This document shows positions 24,801-33,824 of a stretch of DNA of 64,000 bases, in pieces. The notes under the pieces are model-generated. The model worked only from the letters and a program-made list of their open reading frames with translations. It was not told the DNA's origin and made no database searches. This DNA comes from Anaerolineae bacterium (GTDB lineage: Bacteria; Chloroflexota; Anaerolineae; 4572-78; J111). The stretch is from the NCBI GenBank assembly GCA_023151115.1, contig JAKLJP010000012.1:62001-126000 (forward strand), written 5' to 3'. Position 1 is the first letter of the stretch. The number at the start of each line of letters is the position of its first letter. Made by a program: the position numbers and the translations under genes.

Positions 24801-25535
24801 ATGACCAATATTTTTGAGGCGGAAAAGGCGCTCAATGTGACCTTTTCTAATAAAGCGTTATTACAGCGGGCGCTGACCCATCGCTCCTACCTTAACGAAA
24901 ACCCCGATTATCCCCTGGAAGATAATGAGCGTTTGGAGTTTCTGGGGGATGCCATTCTGGATTTTATCACCGGTGAGTATCTGTACCACCGCTTCCCCGA
25001 AATGCCGGAGGGCCGCCTGACCAACCTGCGCTCGGCCCTGGTGCGCACCGAAACCCTGGCCAACTTTGCCACCCAACTGGACCTGGGCGCGCACTTGCTG
25101 TTGGGCCGGGGCGAAGAGGACAGCGGCGGGCGCAGACGGTCGGCGATTTTATGTGACGCGTTTGAGGCGTTTATTGGAGCGCTTTACCTGGACAGCAACC
25201 TGGAGACGGTCCGGCGTTTTGTTTACGCCATCATTGACCCGGCCCTGCAAGCAATTCTGGCGGCGGACACCGATAAAGACGCCAAAAGTCGTTTGCAGGA
25301 GGTAGCCCAGAGCCACTATCAGCTAACCCCCACTTACCGGACCGTTCTGGAAGAAGGCCCGGATCACGCCAAAGAGTTTACGGTTGAAGCGGTGATTGGG
25401 GGTAAAGTTTATGGCCGGGGCAAAGGGTTCAGCAAGCAAAATGCCGCCCAGGCCGCCGCGCAAGCCGCCTTGCAAGTGTTGGAACGAGAAATCCTGGCGA
25501 CCGAAACCTTGAACATTGAACCTTCAAACGTTTAA
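24801..25535 (+). CDS. rnc: Ribonuclease III
   Basis: 244 aa from ATG with GAGGAG upstream. The signature NERLEFLGDAILDF (24-nt-cut active site) and the second acidic pair in DAFEAFIGALYLD give the metal-binding Glu/Asp set. The C-terminal double-strand RNA-binding domain runs from ~160 (DAKSRLQEVAQ, GKGFSKQNAAQAAAQAAL). It cleaves dsRNA in rRNA maturation and hairpin-rich transcripts. This is notable because the region is full of predicted hairpins that might be its substrates (inference). Confidence 0.96.
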   Translation: MTNIFEAEKALNVTFSNKALLQRALTHRSYLNENPDYPLEDNERLEFLGDAILDFITGEYLYHRFPEMPEGRLTNLRSALVRTETLANFATQLDLGAHLLLGRGEEDSGGRRRSAILCDAFEAFIGALYLDSNLETVRRFVYAIIDPALQAILAADTDKDAKSRLQEVAQSHYQLTPTYRTVLEEGPDHAKEFTVEAVIGGKVYGRGKGFSKQNAAQAAAQAALQVLEREILATETLNIEPSNV

Positions 25536-25620
25536 CGTTCCCATCTCGTTTCCACGCTTCGCGTCAGTTTGGGAACGAGATGGGGGAAAGTAAACGTTCA
25601 ACCTTTAAACGTTTAACGTT
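25511..25620. repeat. Repeat and hairpin between rnc and rlmI-like gene
   Basis: Units such as CCTTCAAACGTTTAACGTT occur on both sides of a stem CCCATCTCGTTTCC / GGGAACGAGATGGG (25541-25586). The two genes converge here, so the structure may serve as a two-way terminator. The first units lie inside the 3' end of rnc. Confidence 0.8.
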
Positions 25621-26814
25621 TTACCAAACCCGGCAGACCAGGCCCTTGAGATATTCGGACTCGGGGAAGGTTAGTAATACGGGGTGATCAGAGCCTTGAG
25701 CCAGGCGCTCGATGATCTGGACATGGCGGCCTGCGTCTACAGCTGCGCCAAACAGCACCTTCTGGAATAGCTCGCTGCTGATGGCGCCGGAGCAGGAAAA
25801 GGAAATCAACACCCCGCCGGGTTTGAGCAGTTTCATTGCCAGCAGGTTGATATCTTTGTAGCCCTGGGTCGCCTTATCAACTTGGCGCTTGCTGGGGGCA
25901 AATTTGGGCGGGTCCAAAATAACCACGTCAAATTTCCAGTTGTTGTCGCGATAGGCCCGCATAATTTCAAATACGTCGGCCACGGCGTAAATATCTTCCC
26001 GCTCGCCAAACCCGTTGCGGCGCATATTTCGCTCGGCAATTTGCAGCGCCCGTTCCGAGGAGTCAATATTCATAATCCGTTTAGCCCCGGCGTAAGCGGC
26101 ATACACTGAGAAAGCGCCGGTGTAGGCAAAGGCGTTCAGAACTTCCTTGTTGGGAAAATACTTGCTGACCTTTTGCCGGTTTTCGCGCTGGTCTAAATAA
26201 AACCCCGTTTTTTGACCCAGTTTGATATCCACCAGAAAAGTATGACCGTTCTCGGTAATCTCAATCATGTCCGGCGGCACTTCGCCCCAAACCGGGCCGG
26301 TCACCGAAACTAGGCCCTCTTTTTCGCGGCTTTCGCCCTCGCTCCGGTCGTAAATTCCCTGGGGCGCGACCAAATCCACCAATATGTCCAGAATCGTCTG
26401 GCGATACCGCTCGACGGCCAGCGAAAGAAACTGGACGACCAGCCAGGTGCCGTACTGGTCGGCAATAAAGCCGGGCACACCATCGGCCTCGGAGTAGACC
26501 AGGCGAAAAGCGTCTGTATCGGGCGATTCCAGCAGAGCTTGCCGCCCGGCAATGGCCCGGCGAATGCGCCGCCGCCAAAAATCTTCATCTATTGAGTCGT
26601 TGGGATTCCAGGTAAGCAGGCGGACCTGGATTTGAGACTTATCGTTATAAATGCCCCGCCCGACAAAACGGGCTTTGCTGTTCCATACGTCCACAACATC
26701 GCCGTTGGCCGGATTACCCTCGACCCGGCTAATTGCGCCCGAAAAGACCCAGGGATGGCGGTTGTTAACGGATTTTTCTCGTCCTTGTTTGAGGATGACT
26801 TGTGCGGTGATCAT
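25621..26814 (-). CDS. rlmI: RlmI-like class I SAM-dependent rRNA (cytosine-C5) methyltransferase
   Basis: 397 aa. An N-terminal PUA-like domain (HPWVFSGAISRVEG, GDVVDVWN) is followed by an RlmI-type middle domain (FIADQYGTWLVVQFL, GQKTGFYLDQRENR) and a Rossmann methyltransferase with NAFAYTGAFSVYAAYAGA (SAM motif I), DPPKFAPSK (motif IV) and FSCSG with the catalytic Cys. This matches E. coli RlmI, which methylates C1962 of 23S rRNA. It converges on rnc and is followed upstream by the cox-like pair. RNA target inferred by family. Confidence 0.9.
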   Translation of the reverse strand: MITAQVILKQGREKSVNNRHPWVFSGAISRVEGNPANGDVVDVWNSKARFVGRGIYNDKSQIQVRLLTWNPNDSIDEDFWRRRIRRAIAGRQALLESPDTDAFRLVYSEADGVPGFIADQYGTWLVVQFLSLAVERYRQTILDILVDLVAPQGIYDRSEGESREKEGLVSVTGPVWGEVPPDMIEITENGHTFLVDIKLGQKTGFYLDQRENRQKVSKYFPNKEVLNAFAYTGAFSVYAAYAGAKRIMNIDSSERALQIAERNMRRNGFGEREDIYAVADVFEIMRAYRDNNWKFDVVILDPPKFAPSKRQVDKATQGYKDINLLAMKLLKPGGVLISFSCSGAISSELFQKVLFGAAVDAGRHVQIIERLAQGSDHPVLLTFPESEYLKGLVCRVW

Positions 26815-26918
26815 AGTGTGCCCCTCGATGGGTTCGTGGATAAGGTTACAAAAAGTGTAACCCCAACATAAAGGTTTGACTTAATGTTACCGAGCAACGT
26901 CAGAATTGTCAAAGCAGT

Positions 26919-28175
26919 TTAATCCGCTTGACGTTGGCTCGCGTGCTGCCGCCGTTCCGGGCGATGTTCGCTTAGCCGTTCCAGCAGGCTGCCTAACTGT
27001 TCCAGGCTTTTCAAATTGTGGACCGGCATAAAGTCGTCAATGTAGGGCAGCGCGGTTTGGATACCCCGCGTCAGCGGCTCGTAATTTTCCGAGCCGAGCA
27101 GGGGGTTGAGCCAGATCAGGCGGTGGCAGCTCAACTGTAGCCGGTTCATTTCGCGTTCCAGCAGATCAATATCGCCCCGGTCCCAGCCATCGCTGATGAG
27201 CAGCACAATCGCCCCCTGGCCCAGCACTCGCCGGCCCCACTCATAATTGAAGGTTTTGAGCGACTCGCCGATGCGCGTCCCGCCGGCCCAATCGTGGATG
27301 GATAAGGTCGCCTGGTCGAGCGCGGCGTCAATATCTTTGTTTTTGAGATGGTGGGTAATTCGGGTCAGCCGGGTGCTGAAGACAAACGCCTCCACCTTTT
27401 CCAGGCCGTTGCTGATGGCATAAATAAATTTGAGCAGCACCCGCGAATAGCGCTCCATCGAGCCGCTGATATCGCAGATGACCACCAGCGGCCGGCGTTT
27501 GAGCTTGCGCCGCCGCCAGGTCAGTTGCAGCGGTTCGCCGCCGAAGCGCAGATTTTGGCGAAAGGTGCGGCGCATGTCGGGGTAGGCCCCGTGCTGAGCG
27601 CGGACGCGGCGGCGGGTGCGCCGCTGTTCCAACTGCCAGACCATGGCCTGCATCAAGTGTTTGATTTCTTGCAGTTCGTCTGGGGTTAGATCGGCAAAAT
27701 CTTTTTGGCGCAGCACTTCGCGGGCGCTGTAGGTGTAGACGGTGTCTATAATGGGGTTTTCTGACTCCCGCTCCGATCCATCCCCTTTTGCGCCCGGCTC
27801 CACCGGCTCTAAATCTTCCGGTTTGGGTTGGGGTGGTTTTCGGCGCAGCGTGCCCAGGTCCATCTCCAACAATTCGGTTTCGTCGCGGGCCTGCCAGAAG
27901 AGATCAAAGGCGCGATTGAACAACTCCAAATGCTCAAAGCGGCTGACCAGAATAGTTTGGGCTGTATTTTTGAAATCCTCGCGGCGGCGCATATCAATGT
28001 GCTGCAAGCCATCCACCAAATCCAGAATTTGGGTAGGCGTCACCTTGATCCCCAGCGCCCGCAGCATGCGCCCAAACAGGACCATATTGCGCAGCAGGTG
28101 GCCGTGCCCCGGCCCCAGCGGCTCGAGAGAGATTTCTTGACTGTCAGGGGTGATGATTGCTTTAGCAGTCCGCAT
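26919..28175 (-). CDS. CoxE-like VWA-domain protein
   Basis: 418 aa. An N-terminal helical region (LFGRMLRALGIKVTPTQILD) and a charged linker are followed by a von Willebrand A domain from ~220 with a complete MIDAS (DISGSM, later GGTRIGES and SDGWDRGD). The family VWA_CoxE works with a MoxR-type AAA+ ATPase, encoded directly upstream, to mature molybdenum hydroxylases such as CO dehydrogenase. The nearby moaC/moaX genes fit a molybdenum-enzyme theme, although no hydroxylase subunits are in the window. The two genes are separated by a heptamer palindrome. Confidence 0.88.
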   Translation of the reverse strand: MRTAKAIITPDSQEISLEPLGPGHGHLLRNMVLFGRMLRALGIKVTPTQILDLVDGLQHIDMRRREDFKNTAQTILVSRFEHLELFNRAFDLFWQARDETELLEMDLGTLRRKPPQPKPEDLEPVEPGAKGDGSERESENPIIDTVYTYSAREVLRQKDFADLTPDELQEIKHLMQAMVWQLEQRRTRRRVRAQHGAYPDMRRTFRQNLRFGGEPLQLTWRRRKLKRRPLVVICDISGSMERYSRVLLKFIYAISNGLEKVEAFVFSTRLTRITHHLKNKDIDAALDQATLSIHDWAGGTRIGESLKTFNYEWGRRVLGQGAIVLLISDGWDRGDIDLLEREMNRLQLSCHRLIWLNPLLGSENYEPLTRGIQTALPYIDDFMPVHNLKSLEQLGSLLERLSEHRPERRQHASQRQAD

Positions 28176-28193
28176 TGAGTAGCCTGTGGAGAG

Positions 28194-28291
28194 AGGATAG
28201 AGGATAGAAGATAGAGGATAGAAGATAGTGGATGGAGGATAGTCTATCTTCTATCTACCATCTTCTATCTACCATCTTCTATCTTCTATCA
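28194..28291. repeat. Fourteen-unit heptamer palindrome (7 + 7 inverted)
   Basis: Forward units AGGATAG x2, AAGATAG, AGGATAG, AAGATAG, TGGATGG, AGGATAG (28194-28242) run without a gap into the inverse TCTATCT x2, ACCATCT, TCTATCT, ACCATCT, TCTATCT, TCTATCA. The 7-bp phase is unbroken across the centre. It fills the whole gap between the MoxR and CoxE-like genes. Confidence 0.97.
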
Positions 28292-29194
28292 TCGGTTCTT
28301 CGCGTTGGCCATGATCCGCTGGGCCACCGCGCCCTGGACGTGTTGGATGTCGTCTTGGTATTTGAGCAAAACGCCCAGGGTGTCGTTGATGACCTCGTCG
28401 CTCAAATCCTCGCGGTCCAGGGCCACCAAGGCGGCGATCCAGTCGAGGGTTTCGGCCACGCCGGGGAGTTTGTACAAATCTTCGCCGCGCAGCTCCTGCA
28501 CAAAATGGACCACTTCCCGAGCTAGGTGTTCCGGCGCTTGGGGGACTTTGGCTAGCACAATGCCATACTCTTTTTCAAACGAAGGGTAATCAATCCAGTG
28601 GTACAGGCAGCGCCGCTTGAGGGCGTCGTGGATTTCGCGGGTGCGGTTGGAGGTGATGACGACCACCGGCGGCTGCGCGGCTTTGATGGTGCCGATTTCC
28701 GGCACTGTCACCTGAAAGTCCGACAAAATTTCCAGCAGGAAGGCTTCAAACTCTTCGTCGGCCCGGTCGAGTTCATCCACCAGCAGCACCGGCTCGACCC
28801 CATTGACCTGCTCGATGGCTTGCAGCAGCGGCCGTTTGAGCAGAAATTCCGGGCCAAAAATTTTTCTCAGGGCCGTTTGTTCATCCACCCGCCCGGCCGC
28901 TTCGAGGAGGCGGATTTCGAGCATCTGGCGGGTGTAGTTCCACTCGTACACAGCCGTGTTCACGTCCAGCCCTTCGTAGCATTGCAGCCGGATGAGCTGG
29001 CGATTGAGCATGGCCGCCAGCACTTTGGCAATTTCGGTTTTGCCCACCCCGGCCTCGCCTTCCAAAAAAAGCGGCTTGCCCAGCTTCAAGGCCAGGAAAA
29101 TAGCCGTCGCCAGGCTCCGGTCGGCGATGTAAAGCTGCTGTTTCAGGGTTTCCTGCACCTGGTCAATGGACTCGATTTGCGGGTTTTTGTTCAA
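28289..29194 (-). CDS. MoxR-family AAA+ ATPase (CoxD-like)
   Basis: 301 aa. Walker A GEAGVGKTE, Walker B LLVDELDRAD, sensor 1 ITSNRTRE and the MoxR-type lid follow one another at normal spacing. MoxR ATPases act as chaperones with VWA partners, here the CoxE-like protein downstream in the same direction. The pair most likely inserts or activates metal centres (inference from the cox operons). The stop falls on the edge of the heptamer palindrome. Confidence 0.92.
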   Translation of the reverse strand: MNKNPQIESIDQVQETLKQQLYIADRSLATAIFLALKLGKPLFLEGEAGVGKTEIAKVLAAMLNRQLIRLQCYEGLDVNTAVYEWNYTRQMLEIRLLEAAGRVDEQTALRKIFGPEFLLKRPLLQAIEQVNGVEPVLLVDELDRADEEFEAFLLEILSDFQVTVPEIGTIKAAQPPVVVITSNRTREIHDALKRRCLYHWIDYPSFEKEYGIVLAKVPQAPEHLAREVVHFVQELRGEDLYKLPGVAETLDWIAALVALDREDLSDEVINDTLGVLLKYQDDIQHVQGAVAQRIMANAKNR

Positions 29195-29260
29195 GGGGCG
29201 CCTCCGAAATAGTTTAGGTGGTTGAAATTGTACTGTCCTTCATCGTTTATGGCAAGCGGT

Positions 29261-30652
29261 TTATCTGGCTTGCAACGCCGCCTGCGCCGACCGCAGCGCC
29301 GCCGTAAACGAAACCCCGCCCGTTGCACTACCCGCACCGGCTTTGTAGCCCCCATAAATAGCGTGGCCGGCTTGCAGCCAGAAGCAGTCTACCACCGCGA
29401 AACCGGCAGCTTTGAGCCAGATCAACTGGTCGAACAGGGACGAGGGTTTGTCCATCGGGTCGGGGAAGCGATACAGATTCCACTCGGCCTGGACAAACTG
29501 CTCGAACAGCCGCCGCGAGCCGGTTTGGGCCAGGGCTTGCGCTTCCGCCAGGCGGTCCCAGGCAGCGGCGAACAACTCGCCTGCTTCGGGCCGCTGCGGT
29601 TGGACCAGGTCGGCGATGAGAAAAACACCCCGTGACGAGAGGCGCTCGCCGATGGCGGCGAATAACTGCTGCTTTTCCGCATCATCCAGGTGGTGCAGCA
29701 CCAGCGACGAGACCACGCAGTCAGCCCCCTCGACGTGGGCCAGCCAATCGCCCGCAAAAAGGTCAAACGATTCAACCGTCACCCGCTCACCAAAGGCGCT
29801 CAACCGCCGGGCAGTCTGGAGGCGCATCTCTTCCGACCCGTCGAGAGCGACGAGTTGGGCCTGGGCAAAACAGTCCAGCAGGGCATGGGCGAGAAACCCC
29901 TCGCCGCAGCCCACCTCGACGGCACGGAAAGGCTCGGCCGGGTTGAAGGGCAGCAGGGTCAGAAGCGCTGCGATTTGCTCTTCTCGCGCCGGTACGGCCA
30001 CCGCCGCGATTTCCTGATATAATTTGGAGTCGGCTTCGGACCAGGCCGGGGGCGTATCATTCACAGCTTTGCTCCTTATTTTAGTCCCCCGAATTGGCTG
30101 CAGGGCGCGATTGACCCGGCCCAGATCAAACGCCTCCGGGTCAAAATCGCCGCCAAACTGCTCGATCATCTCGCGGTGCTCAGGGTGGCGCGGATTTTTG
30201 AAGATTTCCAGCAGGTTGGTGTATTCCCAGATACCGCCGCACTCCTCCGGCGGGCAGGCTCGCTGACCGGCCAGGCAGATAGGATATTGAACACCCGGCG
30301 CCGGCGGCAAAATTCGCTCCACCTTGACCACGTGCTGCCAGTCGTCGGCCAGATCATACACATAGATAAATTTGCTGCCTTCGGTCTGGCTCACCTGGCT
30401 CAAGGTGACTTCCGCCGCGTCGCTCAGAGTTGGGTCGGCCTCGGCGGAGGGGCCGTAGGTTATACCTTCAATGATGAAGCGGTAGCTGTGATAATTACCC
30501 CAGCCCATAACCGTTTGCAAGACGCGATGGAACTTGTCCAGGGGAATATCACCGGCTACTTGAACTTTGCGCCAAATCGGCGGAATAAGACCTTTCAGGG
30601 AGATTTTACACTGATATATCAATGGTTCATTAATTTGCTTGGACTCAGCCAC
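29261..30652 (-). CDS. Fusion of a pRiA4b ORF-3-like domain and a class I methyltransferase
   Basis: 463 aa in one uninterrupted frame. Residues ~10-185 match the plasmid pRiA4b ORF-3 family (YQCKISLKGLIPPIWRKVQV, HRVLQTVMGWGNYHSYRF, YVYDLADDWQHVVKVE, CPPEECGGIWEY). Residues ~225-430 form a SAM methyltransferase (AVEVGCGEGFLAHALLD motif I, ALDGSEEM, VVSSLVLHHLDDAEKQQLF). The first domain is common as a single protein of unknown role; joining it to a methyltransferase is unusual. The substrate cannot be told. Downstream of the nudix gene by ~70 bp on the same strand. Confidence 0.85.
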   Translation of the reverse strand: MAESKQINEPLIYQCKISLKGLIPPIWRKVQVAGDIPLDKFHRVLQTVMGWGNYHSYRFIIEGITYGPSAEADPTLSDAAEVTLSQVSQTEGSKFIYVYDLADDWQHVVKVERILPPAPGVQYPICLAGQRACPPEECGGIWEYTNLLEIFKNPRHPEHREMIEQFGGDFDPEAFDLGRVNRALQPIRGTKIRSKAVNDTPPAWSEADSKLYQEIAAVAVPAREEQIAALLTLLPFNPAEPFRAVEVGCGEGFLAHALLDCFAQAQLVALDGSEEMRLQTARRLSAFGERVTVESFDLFAGDWLAHVEGADCVVSSLVLHHLDDAEKQQLFAAIGERLSSRGVFLIADLVQPQRPEAGELFAAAWDRLAEAQALAQTGSRRLFEQFVQAEWNLYRFPDPMDKPSSLFDQLIWLKAAGFAVVDCFWLQAGHAIYGGYKAGAGSATGGVSFTAALRSAQAALQAR

Positions 30653-30723
30653 GTTTTAACCTCAACCCTTTAAAGAATAGGGGCTGGTAGACATGCGAAG
30701 CGAACAGGAATCCTGCTACCCTG

Positions 30724-31167
30724 CTACATGCTACCTTTTTGTAGCAACTCCAATAACCCGCTCGGATAAAGGGGTCTGGAGTCGTTTTGCAATTCGGCCA
30801 GGGGTTTCCAGAAGGCTTTGAAAGTGAGACCGTTGTCTTCCAGACCCAGCAGCGCCTCCCGCTCGTACAGCGAACGGTCCACAAATTCGGCGTCATAAAC
30901 CTGGACAATTTCGTGGCCCGGCTGGCCGTTGTAAATAAAGACGTTTTCCAGTGTGCCCAGGTAGCGCAGCCCGTCTATCTCCGCCCCAAACTCCTCGCGG
31001 ACTTCCCGCACCAGCGCCGCCTGGCTGTACTCGCCAAAATTGATCCCGCCGCCGATGGGCCGGTAAAAGTGCTGTTGTTTGCCCGGATCATAACTCTCGG
31101 CGACCAGAATGGCCTTGTTCCAACTAAAAACACCAATCACCAGCGGGCGAATCTGTCCCGGTATCAT
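30724..31167 (-). CDS. Nudix hydrolase
   Basis: 147 aa with a standard Nudix box GGGINFGEYSQAALVREVREEFGAEI (Gx5Ex7REVREEFG; shown by key positions Gly, Glu, Arg-Glu, Glu-Glu). It hydrolyses a nucleoside diphosphate linked to another group, substrate unknown. Its start overlaps the preceding stop (ATGA), so it is coupled to the coiled-coil membrane protein and lies at the distal end of the arg operon. Confidence 0.9.
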   Translation of the reverse strand: MIPGQIRPLVIGVFSWNKAILVAESYDPGKQQHFYRPIGGGINFGEYSQAALVREVREEFGAEIDGLRYLGTLENVFIYNGQPGHEIVQVYDAEFVDRSLYEREALLGLEDNGLTFKAFWKPLAELQNDSRPLYPSGLLELLQKGSM

Positions 31168-31889
31168 CGTTCCTCTCCCAGTTTGACCTCGCGCAGCGCC
31201 TCCAATTGATCCTGGAGCAGGCGCACCTCTTCATCCACATCGGCGGAAAGACGGCTGGTATCGGCTACGTGGCTGGTAGATTGGCCGGTCAGGATTTGGG
31301 AGTAGATGGTGCCCAGCAGCGAGAGGGTGCTTTCGATTTGAATTTCGGCCCGTCTGACCGTATTTTGCAGTTGATCCAGCGAAGCCAACTGCTTGCGCCG
31401 GTTGGCCAGAGTCCGTTCCAGTTGCGCCCGAATGGCCGGATCGCTTTCACGGTGGAGCCGGCTTTCCAGATCGGCAATGGCCGCCGGTACCGTTTCCACA
31501 TCCCGCCGGATGATCTCATCCCGGCGCAGTTTGCCGATGCGCTCCACCAAATCCTGGATGGTTTCAGTCCAGGTATCAATTTGCCCGCCCAACGCTTGCA
31601 GATGCGTCCGCTGCCCCGATGCTTTAATAGCCTGATCAAGCTGCGCTTTGTAGGCCCGCGTTTGTTTGAGATAACCGTCGAGCCGGGCCTGTTCATCGCT
31701 CTCTTCTTCATCAAGATGAAGCTGCTGCCAGGCCAGCCAAATGCCCCCCACCAGCGCGACCACCAGCGGCAACCAAACCAGCCGAGGGTTGGGCCAGCGA
31801 TAAATTACGCCCCAAGTCAGAGCGACCAGCAAGAGGTACCAGCCCAGGTTACGCCAAAATTTGCGCCAGCGCGGGTCGAGCTTTGGCAT
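31164..31889 (-). CDS. Two-helix membrane protein with long coiled coil, unknown function
   Basis: 241 aa. Not recognised. Two membrane helices near the N-terminus (~14-30 and ~37-54) follow a basic start (MPKLDPRWRKFWR). The remainder is charged and helical, rich in Leu, Glu and Arg in heptad spacing, so a cytoplasmic coiled coil is likely. It starts 2 bp after the GNAT gene stop and overlaps the nudix start by 4 bp, so it is coupled within the arg operon. No link to arginine is evident. Confidence 0.75.
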   Translation of the reverse strand: MPKLDPRWRKFWRNLGWYLLLVALTWGVIYRWPNPRLVWLPLVVALVGGIWLAWQQLHLDEEESDEQARLDGYLKQTRAYKAQLDQAIKASGQRTHLQALGGQIDTWTETIQDLVERIGKLRRDEIIRRDVETVPAAIADLESRLHRESDPAIRAQLERTLANRRKQLASLDQLQNTVRRAEIQIESTLSLLGTIYSQILTGQSTSHVADTSRLSADVDEEVRLLQDQLEALREVKLGEER

Positions 31890-31891
31890 CG

Positions 31892-32446
31892 TTACCTTTG
31901 TTGACGATTGTCTAACGGAATAATCGGTTGGCTCTGGACCGAACTTTTAAGGCCGGACAGATCAAGCATGTGCTTGGAAGTCGTGGCCTCGTCGAGCGGC
32001 ATAAGCACCGCCACCTCATCGCAGGCGTGAAACTTGGGGCAGAAAACGCAGTCTTTCTGCACTTTGCGCGGCAGGTGTTCGATGCGGGTCAAATGGAAGC
32101 CCATTTTGAGAAAAAAGCCGGGCTTGCGAGTCAGGGCAAACACCCGCGGCAGCCCCAACGCCCGCGCCTCGGCCAGCAGTTGCGAGACGATGGCCCGGCC
32201 AACGCCCTGACCCTGGTGGGCGGGGTCAATCACCAGCGAGCGTACTTCAGCCAGATCACCCCACATAATCAGCAGCGATCCCATACCCACAATTTTACCG
32301 CCGGCCTCGGCCACCACCCAATCGCGGATGGATTGGTAGACATCGCCCTCCATGCGGGGCAAAATTTCCGCCTGCTTGGCGTACTCATTCAGCAGCGGCA
32401 TCATGCGCGGCACATCGCTTAATTGGGCTTTGCGAACGTTAATCAC
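31892..32446 (-). CDS. argA: GNAT N-acetylglutamate synthase (short ArgA type)
   Basis: 184 aa. GNAT fold: IRKAQLSDVP-like start, AEVRSLVIDPAHQGQGVGRAIV (acetyl-CoA pyrophosphate loop Q-G-V-G), GFFLKMGFHLTRIEHLP, and the tail KDCVFCPKFHACDEVAV with a CxxC...C pattern typical of short amino-acid N-acetyltransferases in arginine clusters. It probably acetylates glutamate for arginine synthesis. Its place after argD and within the argC-argB-argD operon supports this. A ~38-residue extension follows the conserved part. Confidence 0.85.
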   Translation of the reverse strand: MINVRKAQLSDVPRMMPLLNEYAKQAEILPRMEGDVYQSIRDWVVAEAGGKIVGMGSLLIMWGDLAEVRSLVIDPAHQGQGVGRAIVSQLLAEARALGLPRVFALTRKPGFFLKMGFHLTRIEHLPRKVQKDCVFCPKFHACDEVAVLMPLDEATTSKHMLDLSGLKSSVQSQPIIPLDNRQQR

Positions 32447-32486
32447 GATAGCTTATCCTCTTGCGCAAAAATAAAATTCTAAAGTC

Positions 32487-32547
32487 GCGTCTTGCGTCTT
32501 GCGTGTTCCGTCTGCTTTACCTCACGCAAGACGTAAGACGCAACACG
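32487..32547. repeat. Heptamer array and inverse between argD and argA
   Basis: CGTCTTG x2, CGTGTTC, CGTCTGC and then ACGCAAG, ACGTAAG, ACGCAAC (32524-32544). It forms a hairpin in the operon spacer. Confidence 0.92.
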
Positions 32548-32592
32548 AATATTGAGTAATTATTTTCTTTGAAATGCTTTAAGTAACAATCC

Positions 32593-33789
32593 TCACCCCA
32601 CCGCCGCCAGCGTCTCGCGCAGCCGCTCGGCCAGGAGATCGAGTTCTGCCTGGGTGATGGTCAGCGGGGGGAGCAGGCGGATCACTTTTTCCCCGGCCAC
32701 CAGAATAATCAAGTCGTGGTTGCGAGCCTCGGCCACAATTTCAGCCGCCGGGATTTCCGACAGCAGCCCCCACATCAAGCCTTTGCCCCGCAGCCCCACC
32801 AGCAGCGGCGACTCGGCCACCAGGGTTTGCAGTTTTTGGGCCAGATAGTCACCTTTGCTTGCAACTTCGGCCAGAAAGGCCGGCTGGTTGATCTGGCTAA
32901 AAACCGCTCTGGCGACGGTGCAGACCAGCGGCCCGGCGGCAAAGGTGCTGCCATGATCGCCCACTTCCAGCGTGTCGGCTACGGCCTGGGTTAGCAGCAC
33001 CGCCCCCATCGGCAGACCACCGGCCAGGGGTTTGGCCAGAGTCATTAGATCGGGGGTGACGCCGTAATTTTCGTAAGCCCACAGCTTGCCCGTCCGCCCC
33101 AAACCGCACTGCACCTCGTCGAAGATGAGCAGCGCTCCCACCTCGTCGCAGCGCGCTCGCAGCCCGGCCAAAAATTCAGGCTCCGCCGGGGTGACGCCGC
33201 CCTCGCCCTGTACCGGCTCGATGATGACCGCGCAGGTTTGGGTCGTAATCGCCGTGCGGGCGCTGTCGAGGTTGTTAAACTCGGCAAAGGTCACGCCGCC
33301 GATGAGCGGCTCGAACGGGGCGCGGTATTTGGCAGTTGCCGTGACCGCCAGCGCGCCCATAGTTCGCCCGTGAAAGGAACCGGTGAAGGCCACGATGCCC
33401 GTTTTGTCACTGTAGCCTTGAGCGCGGGCATATTTGCGGGCAAATTTTATCGCCCCCTCATTAGCCTCGGTCCCGGAGTTGCAGAAGAAAACCCGGTTGG
33501 CAAAGGAGGACTCGCACAGGTCACGCGCCAGAAGCGCTTGCGGGGCGGTGTGATAAAGGTTAGAAGTGTGGACCAGCCCCTCGGCTCCTTGCCGAATTGC
33601 CTCAATCACGGCCTTGTGGTGATGCCCCAACGCTGTAACGGCAATCCCGGCCCCGGCGTCCAGATATTGGCGGCCTGCCGTATCGTATAGCCAGGAACCT
33701 TCGCCGCGTTCCCAGACCAAATCGGGGCGTTTGTAGGTTTGCAGCACGTACTGTTTTTCAAGCGCGATGATTTCTTGGGAGTTGTTCAC
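32593..33789 (-). CDS. argD: Acetylornithine aminotransferase
   Basis: 398 aa, class III PLP aminotransferase. FFCNSGTEANEGAIKFARK, FHGRTMGALAVTATAKYR, IIEPVQGEGGVTPA, LLIFDEVQCGLGRTG and the PLP-binding Lys in LAKPLAGGLPMGAV are all present. It converts N-acetylglutamate semialdehyde to N-acetylornithine; many also serve lysine synthesis. It sits between argB and argA. A fossil of an argS 3' end lies in the 111-bp gap upstream. Confidence 0.95.
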   Translation of the reverse strand: MNNSQEIIALEKQYVLQTYKRPDLVWERGEGSWLYDTAGRQYLDAGAGIAVTALGHHHKAVIEAIRQGAEGLVHTSNLYHTAPQALLARDLCESSFANRVFFCNSGTEANEGAIKFARKYARAQGYSDKTGIVAFTGSFHGRTMGALAVTATAKYRAPFEPLIGGVTFAEFNNLDSARTAITTQTCAVIIEPVQGEGGVTPAEPEFLAGLRARCDEVGALLIFDEVQCGLGRTGKLWAYENYGVTPDLMTLAKPLAGGLPMGAVLLTQAVADTLEVGDHGSTFAAGPLVCTVARAVFSQINQPAFLAEVASKGDYLAQKLQTLVAESPLLVGLRGKGLMWGLLSEIPAAEIVAEARNHDLIILVAGEKVIRLLPPLTITQAELDLLAERLRETLAAVG

Positions 33790-33824
33790 GATATGTTTTT
33801 ATACCTCGTTATTTCAAAATTTAT

